The notes below the pieces were generated by a model. The model was not told the DNA's origin, made no database searches, and saw only the letters and a program-made list of their open reading frames with translations. The position numbers were made by a program, and so were the translations under genes. DNA of 64,000 nucleotides from CAYQQU01 sp964419545 (lineage in GTDB: Bacteria; Bacteroidota; Bacteroidia; Chitinophagales; Saprospiraceae): NCBI GenBank assembly GCA_964419545.1, contig CAYQQU010000011.1:1-64000 (forward strand). The letters run 5' to 3'. Positions 9,479 to 18,587 of the stretch are shown here, piece after piece (the stretch's first letter is position 1; each line of letters opens with the position of its first letter).

Positions 9479-11251
9479 CTAAAAATCCAACCGCTGCTTA
9501 CCGATATTGATCCGTATTCCGCCGCCGAAATACTGGACGCGGTCGTCGCGGTCGTCGTCCTCGCTGTCCTTGTTGCGGTAGAAGTATTCCAATTCGAGGA
9601 AGACGTTATGGGAGACCATGTAACTGACGTCGATACCCGCCAGCAGGATCTCGGCGGTGACGCCCTGGGCGATCTCGTTATCGTAGCTTTGTTCGCGGGT
9701 GTCGGACGAGAGCAGCAGGTTGCCGCCCCAGTTTTGGCCGGGTCCGTCTTCGCCTGCGGTTGCCTGGATGAGGCGGCCTTCCAGGAACAGTTTTTTCATC
9801 GGCTGGTAGCGCGCGATGACCAGGGCTTCCCGGAAGTTGGCGCCCAGCGGATGAGCCAGCGGCTGGTGGAGGTGGTTGTAGACGGATGAGCTGTCGAAGT
9901 GAGTATAAGTGTACGGCCGCGCCAGGTTGTATTCCACTTGTACGTCGAGGTGGTCGACGCCCAGCAGGTTGACGTATTTGGCGCCGATCTGCGCACCGTA
10001 TTTATTGGCCCACCAGCCCTGTGGTTCGCGGATGAGCTCGTCGAACTTGAATTCGTCGAAGATCAGCTGACCGTAGAGCTGGATGCGGTTGAACACATTC
10101 CATTTGGCGTCGAAGCCGAGCAGCACGTTGTCGGGGCTGCCCGCGGCCTGCTCCACCGTACGGTAAAGGATCACCGGGTTGAGGTACTGCAGGGCGAAAT
10201 TGTTGTTGCGGGAAAAAACGACAGCCTCGAAAAGGCCGATGTTCAGGTTGGGCGTGATGTTGTAACTCAACAGGTGGCCGGCCATGTACTTGCGGGTGAC
10301 GGCCAGCTCATCCCGTCTGGAATTGGGCGTATTGACCCCCAGCTCGGCGAAGATATTCTGCAGATGAAACTTCGACACCTGCCAGTTGATCTTGAGGTAC
10401 AGGTAGTTGTTAGCGAAGTCGGACAGCAGCATAGAGCGATAGCCGTTGCCGATGAAGTTGCGCCCGTAGCCGAACTGAGCGCCTACGTGGCGCGTAAAGT
10501 TGAAGCCGACATATCCCTGCCCGTTGAGGAAGTCGAAACCGTTCTGAATGTCGAAGACGTTGCTCCGGTAGCTTTTGTACAGCCCCGCCCCCGGCACGGC
10601 GCGGTTGCGACGGATAAAATCATTGACGTATTCGGGAAAGCGGGCCTGCGACTCCAGCACCATAGAATAGAAGTAGATCCGGTCGTCGACGCCCCCGCGC
10701 ACTTCCACGCCGCGCTGGTTGAGGAAAACCGGCTGCTCATCGTCCGGCGAAACGGCAATGCGGAAGTTGAGGATAGGGTTGGCCCGCAGGTGGACCGCCG
10801 GCTCGTTGATCTCGAAGAAATTGGCCGGCGTGCGGTAAAAATGCTTGAGAAAAGGCTTTTTACTTTCGATATAGCGGGCGTCGGCCAGGCTGGCTTCGAT
10901 CTGGGTCAGGTCCTGCTCCGGCCCCGACAGTTCTTTTTTTCCTCCCAGGGTAGTGTAATAGGTGGCCGCGCCCAGCCATTCGTTATTGTCTTTGAAAATG
11001 TAGTAGAGATCGCGCCGGTCCTGAGCGGTAAAAAAAACGCTCGACGTATCCAGCGTCAATGCATAGCGGGTGGCGGCCCCGCGGGTGTAGTATTTCAATG
11101 CGGAATGATAGGGCGCAGGGATGCCGGTCTTGATCTCCAGCCGGTCCAGGATGTGGTAGGCAGGGTTGCCGAGGGGCAGGCTGGAACCTTGGGCGTGGGC
11201 CGTCCCGAAAGCCAGAAGCGCAAAGGCGCCGGCCAGGAGGAATTGCTTCAT
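9479..11251 (-). CDS. Capsule-assembly Wzi-family outer-membrane beta-barrel
   Basis: A 590-residue outer-membrane protein. It has a signal peptide MKQFLLAGAFALLAFGTAHA, then beta-barrel sequence of amphipathic strands with many aromatic belts, ending in a terminal strand (GGGIRINIGKQRLDF). Motifs GRNFIGNGYRSMLLSDFANN and NWQVSKFHLQNIF match the Wzi-like family of Bacteroidota, which is linked to capsule or surface polysaccharide attachment. I chose ATG 11251 over 11272 because the -7 element TAACTTTG (11270-11277) would overlap the longer start and because the signal peptide begins at 11251. No polysaccharide genes are adjacent, so the precise role is open. Confidence 0.82.
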   Translation of the reverse strand: MKQFLLAGAFALLAFGTAHAQGSSLPLGNPAYHILDRLEIKTGIPAPYHSALKYYTRGAATRYALTLDTSSVFFTAQDRRDLYYIFKDNNEWLGAATYYTTLGGKKELSGPEQDLTQIEASLADARYIESKKPFLKHFYRTPANFFEINEPAVHLRANPILNFRIAVSPDDEQPVFLNQRGVEVRGGVDDRIYFYSMVLESQARFPEYVNDFIRRNRAVPGAGLYKSYRSNVFDIQNGFDFLNGQGYVGFNFTRHVGAQFGYGRNFIGNGYRSMLLSDFANNYLYLKINWQVSKFHLQNIFAELGVNTPNSRRDELAVTRKYMAGHLLSYNITPNLNIGLFEAVVFSRNNNFALQYLNPVILYRTVEQAAGSPDNVLLGFDAKWNVFNRIQLYGQLIFDEFKFDELIREPQGWWANKYGAQIGAKYVNLLGVDHLDVQVEYNLARPYTYTHFDSSSVYNHLHQPLAHPLGANFREALVIARYQPMKKLFLEGRLIQATAGEDGPGQNWGGNLLLSSDTREQSYDNEIAQGVTAEILLAGIDVSYMVSHNVFLELEYFYRNKDSEDDDRDDRVQYFGGGIRINIGKQRLDF

Positions 11252-11269
11252 CAGGGGTGTTTTTGCGGT

Positions 11270-11277
11270 CAAAGTTA
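11270..11277 (-). promoter_or_regulatory. Bacteroidota -7 element TAACTTTG
   Basis: Matches the TAnnTTTG -7 consensus of the Bacteroidota primary sigma factor on the minus strand, 18 bases upstream of ATG 11251. No clear -33 TTTG was found. Confidence 0.5.
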
Positions 11278-11317
11278 GGCGCTTTAGAGATAAGAATGCA
11301 GCCGGCGATCGATTTTC

Positions 11318-11339
11318 AACCCGGATTATTCATGGATTC
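11318..11339. repeat. Dispersed AACCCGGATTA intergenic motif
   Basis: AACCCGGATTATTCATGG followed by ATTC; a copy of the motif also found at 12218 and 19448. It lies in the gap between two minus-strand barrel genes. Confidence 0.6.
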
Positions 11340-11341
11340 AT

Positions 11342-12094
11342 CTATTGCGCCGGCAAACGGTAGGTCAGCCCGAGTTGTACGCCTGCCCCCACCGGCCGGG
11401 AAATCAACTCCGGATTAGGAGTGAACAGATAGGGCTGGAGGATCGTCCATTCTACCCGCAGGCCGACTTTTCGCTGCGCAAAGAAGCTTTCACACCCGAA
11501 CCCCAGCGAAAGCCTCAGCTGATAAGCGCGCTGCAGGGCGCTCAGTTCGGCGGTCATTTGCTGTTGCAGGTCCGACGGCAAATCCCGGGAGAACGTCACC
11601 TCGACTTCGCGTTGCACGGCAAACTGGTGATGGAGGCCGCCGTGAAAAAACAACCGCAGCGTACCCCGGCGGTTTTTACTCAACACCAGATCACACCGGG
11701 TGGGCGCCACCAGCAGGGTATTCCGGTAGCGGACGCGCGCCAGGTCGCCCTCAATACTGTTCTCGCTGAAAAGAAACGGTACGATCAGTAGCGCACTCAG
11801 GGTGCTGATGCCGTTTTTTACGGTGTACGATTGGCGGCGAAACCCCAGCCCCGCCCGTAGCGTGAGCCCGGGCAGCTCACACCCGATCTCCAATCCTCCC
11901 CCGGCTTCTCCCATAAAGTTGATGTTCCCCTGATTGCTTTCGTCGACCCAGGGCGAGGCGCGGTAGCGGTAGCCGTAACCGTCGAGGGCGTACTGAGCGG
12001 TAAGTAAAAACGCCGGTCCGGGATTTTCAGAGTTTTGCCCCCGAAGAAAGGAGAAAGACAAAATACAGAAGAGCAGTACGGGTATTCTCATCAC
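11342..12094 (-). CDS. Outer-membrane beta-barrel protein, unknown
   Basis: A 250-residue protein with signal peptide (RIPVLLFCILSFSFLRGQ) followed by alternating hydrophobic/polar beta strands typical of small porin-like barrels (GGGLEIGCELPGLTLRAGLG; YQLRLSLGFGCESFF) and a C-terminal strand GVQLGLTYRLPAQ. No specific family was recognised. It reads in the same direction as the Wzi-like gene and lies 90 bases upstream of that gene's start, with a dispersed repeat between them. Confidence 0.7.
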   Translation of the reverse strand: MMRIPVLLFCILSFSFLRGQNSENPGPAFLLTAQYALDGYGYRYRASPWVDESNQGNINFMGEAGGGLEIGCELPGLTLRAGLGFRRQSYTVKNGISTLSALLIVPFLFSENSIEGDLARVRYRNTLLVAPTRCDLVLSKNRRGTLRLFFHGGLHHQFAVQREVEVTFSRDLPSDLQQQMTAELSALQRAYQLRLSLGFGCESFFAQRKVGLRVEWTILQPYLFTPNPELISRPVGAGVQLGLTYRLPAQ

Positions 12095-12217
12095 CGGAAG
12101 TCGTTTTTCTTAAAACGAATATCCAGCCGATGTGCTGCCGATAAAACGGGCTGGAAATTCCGCTAATTTTGTAATTTAGTACTCTGTGTAATAAGCTGCA
12201 GAATGAAAGCTTTTTCC

Positions 12218-12250
12218 AACCCGGATTATTCATGGGTTCTTCGTCATGAC
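12218..12250. repeat. Dispersed AACCCGGATTA intergenic motif
   Basis: AACCCGGATTATTCATGGG continued by TTCTTCGTCATGAC. About 30 bases are nearly identical to 19448-19479. The core has AACCC and GGGTT as inverted ends around GATTA(A/T)TC. Confidence 0.7.
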
Positions 12251-12370
12251 GGTTGACAGGCTTGCGTTCGCGCAGAAGCCCTCGTGGTGTGAATCCCTTT
12301 TTCGCCTTTAAAATCAATTATTTAAATGTGATTTTCAGCAGAAATTTTTGCAAGGAGCCGGTGTTACACA

Positions 12371-12455
12371 CCACTCTTTCGAAAAAATCTACCAACATCT
12401 TGCGCCCCCGGCGCTGCGAATTAAGAAACGCTTACTGCCAAACCGGGAATCGCTG
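12371..12455. repeat. Partial copy of the 41.5-kb inverted-repeat element
   Basis: 85 bases that align with 41611-41694 with about seven differences (roughly 92% by eye). The copy includes CTACCAACATCTTGCGCC, the GC hairpin, and the terminal sequence CAAACCGGGAATCGCTG. The left half seen at 41463-41610 is missing; a small hairpin GGTGTTACACACC stands at its place (12360-12372). Confidence 0.8.
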
Positions 12456-12497
12456 CCCTGATTCAAGCCGTATTACAAAAAACGAAACCGCTTAAAC

Positions 12498-13301
12498 ATG
12501 TCGCAATTCGATAAACTGGAGATGCCCCCGTGGGTGCTTACCCGTATCCTCGACTTTCTCAACCGGGCGGACACGCCCCGGGATATTACGCGCAACCCGG
12601 AGTTGCAGGACGATCCGGGGTCGGGCTCCGAACGGGGGTACATCATCGGAGAAACGGTGGCCCGCCGCATCATCGAGCAGCGCAGCCAATTGCCCGCGGG
12701 CCGGTTCACGACTTTGGAAGAGCTGCGCGACGTCAAAGGGCTGGGCGACGATAAGATCCACGACCTGGCGTTCTCCTTTTCCACTCCCGCCGCCCAGGCT
12801 TTTCGCGCCATGCTCTATGCTCAGAACATTCTCCCCGCCAACTGGACGCTGACCCACCACACCGAATATTTTAAGGACCAGGCCGAATTCCGGGCCGTCG
12901 CCGAAAGCCAGTCCCTATTTTTGGACTGGATAGAAACGCAGGTTCGGCAGATCAGCGGACAACAAACGAGCGACCCGTCCGCCGCCAGGCTCGCCGGCGA
13001 ACTCGCCCGCAAGTGTTACGTCGACACTTACACTACCGCCCACTACGCCGCCCTTGCCTTCGCTTTCTGGTGCTATCGCTTCGACGCCGACAACTGGTTC
13101 TCCTTCGAAACCATTCGCCGGCCGGCGGAAAAATACTTTTCCACCTATCCCGGCCCGGACAACCGGCTGGAGCTGCGTTTATTCAAGGATTTTCCCAACT
13201 CCGGCGTGCTCGTCGCGGCGATCTCCGCCCGCGATCTGCCCGTGGTGATCAACTACGCCGAATCGGCCATCACCATCTGGACGGGGGAGTTAAAAGATTG
13301 A
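12498..13301 (+). CDS. Helix-hairpin-helix domain protein, unknown
   Basis: A 267-residue soluble protein. Residues about 45-95 form a ComEA/general-secretion-K-like helix-hairpin-helix unit (IGETVARRIIEQR, then FTTLEELRDVKGLGDDKIHD), normally a non-specific DNA- or protein-binding fold. The remainder (Trp- and Tyr-rich, with WIETQVRQISGQ and YTTAHYAALAFAFWCYRF) is not recognised. No signal peptide is visible. It is convergent with the lectin-OmpA gene. Function unknown. Confidence 0.7.
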   Translation: MSQFDKLEMPPWVLTRILDFLNRADTPRDITRNPELQDDPGSGSERGYIIGETVARRIIEQRSQLPAGRFTTLEELRDVKGLGDDKIHDLAFSFSTPAAQAFRAMLYAQNILPANWTLTHHTEYFKDQAEFRAVAESQSLFLDWIETQVRQISGQQTSDPSAARLAGELARKCYVDTYTTAHYAALAFAFWCYRFDADNWFSFETIRRPAEKYFSTYPGPDNRLELRLFKDFPNSGVLVAAISARDLPVVINYAESAITIWTGELKD

Positions 13302-13314
13302 TGATTAGCCCGGA

Positions 13315-14394
13315 TCAGGGAATAGGGATGAACAGGTGGATCTCCACCCGCCGGTTCTTCCTGCGGCCTTCGGAGGTGCCGTTGGAGGCGATGGGATAAT
13401 CCTCGCCGTAGCCTCTTGCCATGACGCGATCGCGGGGAACACCTTTGGAGATGAGGTAGCGGGCAACGGCCTCCGCCCGGCGGGTCGAGAGGGCGCGGTT
13501 GGCGGTAGCGCCGCCCGAGCTGTCGGTATGTCCGAAGATCTCGATCGCCATTTTGGGGTTTTCCCGCATGAGGGTCGCCAGTTGGTCCAGCGCGGGCATC
13601 ACGTCGCGGGGCAGGTCGTCGCTGCCGGAAGGAAAATCCAGGTCGGGAATGGGCAGGATCTCCCCTTGCAACAGCAGGGTGCGCAGCCGGCTGGACAGCG
13701 CGGGGACGCCGAAGGTCAGGCGTTCGAAACAGATCTCGTGGCGGTTGTTGTACCGGCCGGTGGCCGCGGTGACGCCCCAGTATACTTTGTGCTTACCGCG
13801 AAATATTTCCCGGACGATATCCCCGCGGTAGCGAATATGCTGCACGCCGTCCAGCTTCACCGTCAGCAGGCGGTCGGACGGCAGCCAGCTGATCTCGAAG
13901 CGGTGCAGGCGGCAGTCTTCGATATTGGCGACGGTGATGGGGCCCGCCAGGTTGAAGGCGTGGTGCGTTTGCCCGTCGCGCATCAGCGCCAGGTGATCCT
14001 GCGCGGGATCCGCCAGGTGGCCGTTCTCCCAGGTGTCGATCTCGATGCCCAGGGAAGGCGACAGCCCGCCGAAGCCCATGCCTTCGCCGCGGTAACCCGT
14101 ACGCGGGCCGCCTGGATAGAAGACGAACACCATGCCGTCGGCCCCGCCGCTATCGTCGCATCCCAGCAGCAGTTTCAGTTCCATGGTAAAAGGCTCTCGC
14201 AGGTCGATGGGCGAGCGGTACCAGAGGGAGCCCGAAGCCCAGTCTACGGCTTCGGTGAGCCGGAAACAGGATTCCCCTTTGCGGACGGTCTCTCCGCCGA
14301 CGAGAAAATCTTCCGGGCCCGGTTGCTGTGCAAGCAGCGGTAAGGCGCTTAACAGGTATAGTATTCCGAAGGAGAGTAAAGGTCGAAGCTGCAT
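13315..14394 (-). CDS. L-type lectin domain fused to OmpA peptidoglycan-binding domain
   Basis: A 359-residue envelope protein with signal peptide (LLSFGILYLLSALPLLAQQ). Residues about 25-230 look like a legume/L-type lectin sandwich (ADGMVFVFYPGG; SLGIEIDTWENGH with the metal-site Asp; RFEISWLPSDRLLTVKLDG; WGVTAATGRYNN). Residues about 245-359 form an OmpA C-terminal domain (IEIFGHTDSSG, RRAEAVARYLISKGV, GYGEDYPIASNGTSEGRRKN, RRVEI), which binds peptidoglycan. The protein probably ties a glycan-binding head to the cell wall. It lies downstream of two DUF3857-transglutaminase genes on the same strand and may share their transcript. Confidence 0.88.
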   Translation of the reverse strand: MQLRPLLSFGILYLLSALPLLAQQPGPEDFLVGGETVRKGESCFRLTEAVDWASGSLWYRSPIDLREPFTMELKLLLGCDDSGGADGMVFVFYPGGPRTGYRGEGMGFGGLSPSLGIEIDTWENGHLADPAQDHLALMRDGQTHHAFNLAGPITVANIEDCRLHRFEISWLPSDRLLTVKLDGVQHIRYRGDIVREIFRGKHKVYWGVTAATGRYNNRHEICFERLTFGVPALSSRLRTLLLQGEILPIPDLDFPSGSDDLPRDVMPALDQLATLMRENPKMAIEIFGHTDSSGGATANRALSTRRAEAVARYLISKGVPRDRVMARGYGEDYPIASNGTSEGRRKNRRVEIHLFIPIP

Positions 14395-14493
14395 ATCCGG
14401 AGGGGAATTAAAAGGTGAACTACGAAATTTTCGTCCGCGGCATAACGCACAGACGTAATCTAAAACGACAAAATCGAAGGCTTAGTTGTAAGA

Positions 14494-16398
14494 TCAGCTT
14501 TTTCGCTTCACCAAGACCGCCGTCACCTGGTCCAGCTCGTTGACCGTTTTGAAAAAATCGCGAAAGGCCGGATACGCTTCGGCCGGCCACTCGCCCGGCA
14601 GCACGGTCAGCGTTCGCCGGCAGATCAGGTGATCGGCCTGCTTTTCGATGTCGAGGCGGTAATTTCCGTACGGGGTATCCAGGCTGGTCGCCTCGGCGGT
14701 GACGTTCTCGATGCGATAGCCGGAGGGGAGCTGTAGCCGGACGGTATCCTGCTGGGTGTAGGTTTCCCGCTGCACGACGGGCAGCGTGCGGCGTTCCACG
14801 GCCCGGGGAATACCGGGCGGGTTGACCATGGCGAGCAAGGGTGCAAAGAGGCGCCGGCCGGCGGGCGAGGCGTACTTTTTCACGTTTACCGCGTACGTCA
14901 GCCGGCTTTCCGGTCGGTCGGCAGCCGAGGCGATCTCCAGTTTTTCGATCTGTAAGGACGGGAGGGGCGATTGGCGCAGGAACCATTGCCGCCGGTCTTC
15001 TTCGGAATATTCGTACTGCAGGTACCGCAGTCGCTCGTGCGGCGCGCCCCGGTACTGCCCGGAGGAAGTCACGGCGGCGCTTCCGTCGGCTGCGAGTGCG
15101 ACCCGGATATCGTGGCTCCGGACATTTTCGCGGGCCGTCAGGGCGGGTGTGCGAATGAGGCGTCCTTCCTGCTGATCGACCAGCAGGGCGTTGCGGCCGG
15201 CGTTACTGTCGCCCAGGTAGTTGGGCGGGTAGTGATTGCTGGTGCATTCCAGCCAGCTTTCCAGTTCCGGCAGGTACAGCAGCATGTGGTTGAAACGGGG
15301 AAAGGTAAAATCTTCCCGGACCTCGTAATCGAGCCGGCCGCGGTAGATCAGGACGGGCAGGGCTTCGATGCCGGCTTCTCCGAGCAGGGCCATCATGAAG
15401 TTGGACAAAGCTTTGCAATCGCCGTATTTGTTGCGGTGCACGTATTCCGCATCGAAGGGCTGCCAGCCGCCGATGCCGAGTTGCACGCTCACGTAGCGGG
15501 TATTTTCCTGCAGGTACCGGTAAAGCAAAGCCACTTTTTCGCGATCGCCGGCGGCCTGGCCGGCCAGTCGGCGGACCTCCTCGGCCAGCTCTTCCGGCAG
15601 CCGGTCGCGCCCCTGGTAAAGCCGGGCCGAGAATGCGCTATACGCTTTCCAGTCGGCCATGCTGCCCTGGTAGCCCTCCACTTCGAACTGATCCGGCGCC
15701 GTGAGCACCATCGGCAAAACAGCCGAGGTCGGCGGGCAGTAAGGCTCCGCTCTCCGGGCCGGCAGACCGGATACCGACCAGGTGTACTGCTTGTTTCCCT
15801 TTTCGGTGGTCACCTCCGGTTCCAGTTCCAGGTTCAGCGCCTGGTAATAGAAATCGAAGGTTTCCGGCAATTCGATGGTGAAGCGGCCGGCCACTACCGA
15901 GGCGCCGTAACGCTGAATCCGCCAATGCGGATAGAACATGGCGCTGACGCCACCGCGGTCGATCTCGTACTCGAAGACCACGGTATAAGGAAATTCGCGG
16001 TGGTTGACCTCGAGCACCTGCCGGCGGTCGTCCTCGTAGATCGAGAAGTCGCTCACGGCGCTCATATCCTGGATCTCCGACTTCTTGGTTTCCCGCACCA
16101 GGCGGCCGTACCGGTCGTAGATCGTCGCGCTGAACTTTTTGATCCTGGTATCGCGATCGTAGCCCAGCACCTCGACATTGGCCCGGCTCTCGGCGTTCAG
16201 GATCGTCACGGCCCGGCGAACCATCAGTTTACCGGCCCGTGCCGACCGGACCGTGAAGTGCAGCGTTTCCTCCCGGATCACCTCGTCGGCGTTTTCCAAC
16301 AGGGAATCGGGGATCAGGGCCACGGGGTACTGCAGCTTTTGCCCGGCCCCCGGCAAGCAGCAGCCGATCATCAAGAGAAGTGGAATCAGTTTCGCCAT
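14494..16398 (-). CDS. DUF3857/transglutaminase-like exported protein
   Basis: 634 residues from ATG 16398, which begins a signal sequence (AKLIPLLLMIGCCLPGAGQ; the Cys pair could allow lipidation). The domains in order are DUF3857 (about 50-240; ETKKSEIQDMSAVSDFSIYE, HREFPYTVVFEYEI), a transglutaminase-like core (about 280-400) with the catalytic Cys in NKYGDCKALSNFMMALL and the His in FPRFNHMLLYLP, and a DUF3858-like beta tail. Such proteins are periplasmic or surface-associated in Bacteroidota with no defined substrate. The gene lies 51 bases downstream of a disrupted paralogue. Confidence 0.87.
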   Translation of the reverse strand: MAKLIPLLLMIGCCLPGAGQKLQYPVALIPDSLLENADEVIREETLHFTVRSARAGKLMVRRAVTILNAESRANVEVLGYDRDTRIKKFSATIYDRYGRLVRETKKSEIQDMSAVSDFSIYEDDRRQVLEVNHREFPYTVVFEYEIDRGGVSAMFYPHWRIQRYGASVVAGRFTIELPETFDFYYQALNLELEPEVTTEKGNKQYTWSVSGLPARRAEPYCPPTSAVLPMVLTAPDQFEVEGYQGSMADWKAYSAFSARLYQGRDRLPEELAEEVRRLAGQAAGDREKVALLYRYLQENTRYVSVQLGIGGWQPFDAEYVHRNKYGDCKALSNFMMALLGEAGIEALPVLIYRGRLDYEVREDFTFPRFNHMLLYLPELESWLECTSNHYPPNYLGDSNAGRNALLVDQQEGRLIRTPALTARENVRSHDIRVALAADGSAAVTSSGQYRGAPHERLRYLQYEYSEEDRRQWFLRQSPLPSLQIEKLEIASAADRPESRLTYAVNVKKYASPAGRRLFAPLLAMVNPPGIPRAVERRTLPVVQRETYTQQDTVRLQLPSGYRIENVTAEATSLDTPYGNYRLDIEKQADHLICRRTLTVLPGEWPAEAYPAFRDFFKTVNELDQVTAVLVKRKS

Positions 16399-16449
16399 AA
16401 GGCACTTTTTTAGAGGCCGCCGACCCACCGGGAGGAGGCGCCGCGAATA

Positions 16450-18447
16450 TTACGTTTTTTTCCGGAGGACGATCTGAGCGCCTTGCTTTTCCAGGATCAG
16501 GTCGAAGAAATTTTTGAGCCCCGAATAATCCTCCGGTTCGTATTTGAGTTGGTTGATCTTCACTTCGGTGATCACGGTGATCTTGTCCTGAAAAGCGTGA
16601 ACATTGTAAGAGAAGGCGCCGCCGCCGTTGGGCAGGGCCGCCCGGAAGGGTTTGGGCGACTCTTCGACCAGGAATCCTTCGGGGAGCTCCACTTGCAGGA
16701 TCAGCTTCTCGTTCAACAAGTGGGGAATATCGACGGGGTATTGGCGTTCGGCCTGCTTGAACGGGTTTTCGTCAAAAGCGGGAATGATCACCGGCGAAAA
16801 GTAGAGGAAATCGCCCGCCGCCACCGCTGCGCCCGGCAGGCGGCACTGCAGGGTCACCTCCAGCGGCTGGTTGGGCTCTTCCAGGGCGGTAATCGCTGCC
16901 GAGTCGACTTCCAGGTCAGGAAAACGGTCGCTGAGGCTGCCGCCGAGGGCGTTCCCGGATGCTTGGCCGCTGCTTTCGCCCGCCAGCCGGCTGCGCAGTT
17001 CCATGCCGGCGTAACCGGCGTAGCTGGCCTGCAGTTCGCCGGAGAGGGCGCCTTCCGGCGATAGGTTCATGCTGGCTTTCACGGTCGACGTGTAGTCCAG
17101 AGAAGGAATGTCGATCCACTGCGCTTTCCTGACGTCAACCAGCCAGCCCTGCCCGTTGAGGGCGTCGGTGCGCGGGTAGCCCAGCGGCCGGTGCGGGCTG
17201 CCGAGGTCCAGGAAGATCAGTTGTTCTCCGTATCGCGCCAGCACCATGACGTGGTTGAACTGGTCCATGATCGGATAGAGCGGCATCATCTTACCGTGCG
17301 AGCGGGTGCTGGTCAGCACGGGATAAGCTTCCACGCCTTTGGCGCGCAATACCGCCAGCAGCATCAGGTTGAGCTCGCCGCTGGCGCCTTTTCGCCGGGC
17401 GAAGCACTCGTCGATGTCCTCCGGAGCCGTATATGAATACCGGCCGTCCCATTCTATATAGGAGCTGAGGAAGGCATAGGCCTGCTCGATCACCTCCTCG
17501 GAAGCGACGGCGTTTTTGATCGACTCGGGCAGTTCGGCGAGGATGTCTTGGTAGTGCCTTTCCTTCTGGTATTGTTGCCCGAAGCGCTCGAAGTCGATCA
17601 GCTCTTTTGCCACTTCCGGCCAGGTGTTGAGGTATTTTACCGGGGCGGGGTCATTAGGCCACAGGATCTGCCTCAGCTGGAAGCGCAGGCGGGCGTAGTA
17701 GTCGTTCATCGTGGTGATGAACCCTTCGGCGCGCAAAGCCGGGACGTCGTGTTGTACATAGCGAAAATGCTTGATGCGGGCCTCGACGTTTTGCGTCCGG
17801 CCGTTCAGCGCGACGAAGACATTGCCGTAAGATTGGTCGGTTTCCGAAATATCCATCTTGCGGCCCTGGTTCAACAGCATGTAATCGAACCATTCCGGAA
17901 TGTGCAGCCGGTATTCGCTCCAAACGGTAGGGATATCTTCCTGGAAGTACCATTCCCGCAGCTCCGTAAAATGCGGGGATTTGATGGTTTAGCGGTATTC
18001 CAGGACGGCGCCTTCGGTGAGGTTGGGCGCCGAAAATTTCATTTGCCGCCAGTTGTCATTCACTTCCTCTTCGAAAATGTCGGCGTTTTTGAGCTTGTGC
18101 TTTTCGCCGTCGGGCGTAACCACCTGGACGTCGAACTTCGTCACTTCTTCGTCTTTGTAAACGGAAATGGCGACATCCCCTCGGTCGAAACCCTGCCTTT
18201 TCAGAAACTTGATGCGGCGATGGTTGAAAAACTCGTATTTGATATCGCTTTGTTCGAAAACGATACTTAGTTCTCCGAAATTCCCCAGCACCACGGCTTC
18301 GGCGGCCGTGTCTTTGTCAAAAACCGTCATTTTCAGATCGGGATCGGGGATATTTCCCCATTTCATCGGCTCTTTCTGAGCGATGGCGGGCAAACTAAGG
18401 AAAGTCAAAATAATCACCAGAGCAGCTGAGAGATGCAGGGCTTTCAT
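16450..18447 (-). pseudogene. DUF3857/transglutaminase paralogue interrupted by an in-frame TAA
   Basis: Two open frames (18447-17989 and 17880-16450) are in the same phase and are separated only by TAA at 17991-17989. The translation runs through as GAVLEYR-stop-TIKSPHFTELREWYFQ and then IPTVWSEYRLHIPEWF, which is continuous family sequence where Tyr (TAC/TAT) would be expected at the stop. The joined product would be 665 residues, close to the 634-residue neighbour: signal peptide (LSAALVIILTFLSLPAIAQ), DUF3857, transglutaminase core with His in QFNHVMVLARY and a beta tail. At the position of the catalytic Cys it reads RRKGASGELNLMLLAVLRAK, so that Cys appears absent. One substitution or a base-call error explains the stop. 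Confidence 0.8.
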
Positions 18448-18509
18448 GAGCGCGAAATTAAACGTCAGACAATTTCATTGAGCCGCCCCCGGGAGGATGG
18501 AGGCGTTCC

Positions 18510-18517
18510 CAAAGATA
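18510..18517 (-). promoter_or_regulatory. -7 element TATCTTTG upstream of the disrupted DUF3857 gene
   Basis: An exact TAnnTTTG match on the minus strand, about 63 bases before ATG 18447. No clear -33 TTTG. Confidence 0.4.
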
Positions 18518-18587
18518 AAGACTTTCCGGCCTCCGGGAAACTCCGGGAGCCGCTTTTTTCGTAAGCGCCTGCAAAGCGACCGCCTGA

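Larger units (their letters stand above)
12095..12497. other. Intergenic region holding two dispersed repeats
   Basis: This gap between divergent genes contains no credible gene. It holds a plus-strand TAATTTTG (12164-12171) resembling a -7 element, the AACCCGGATTA motif (12218-12250), and a half copy of the nested inverted-repeat element (12371-12455). Confidence 0.6.
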
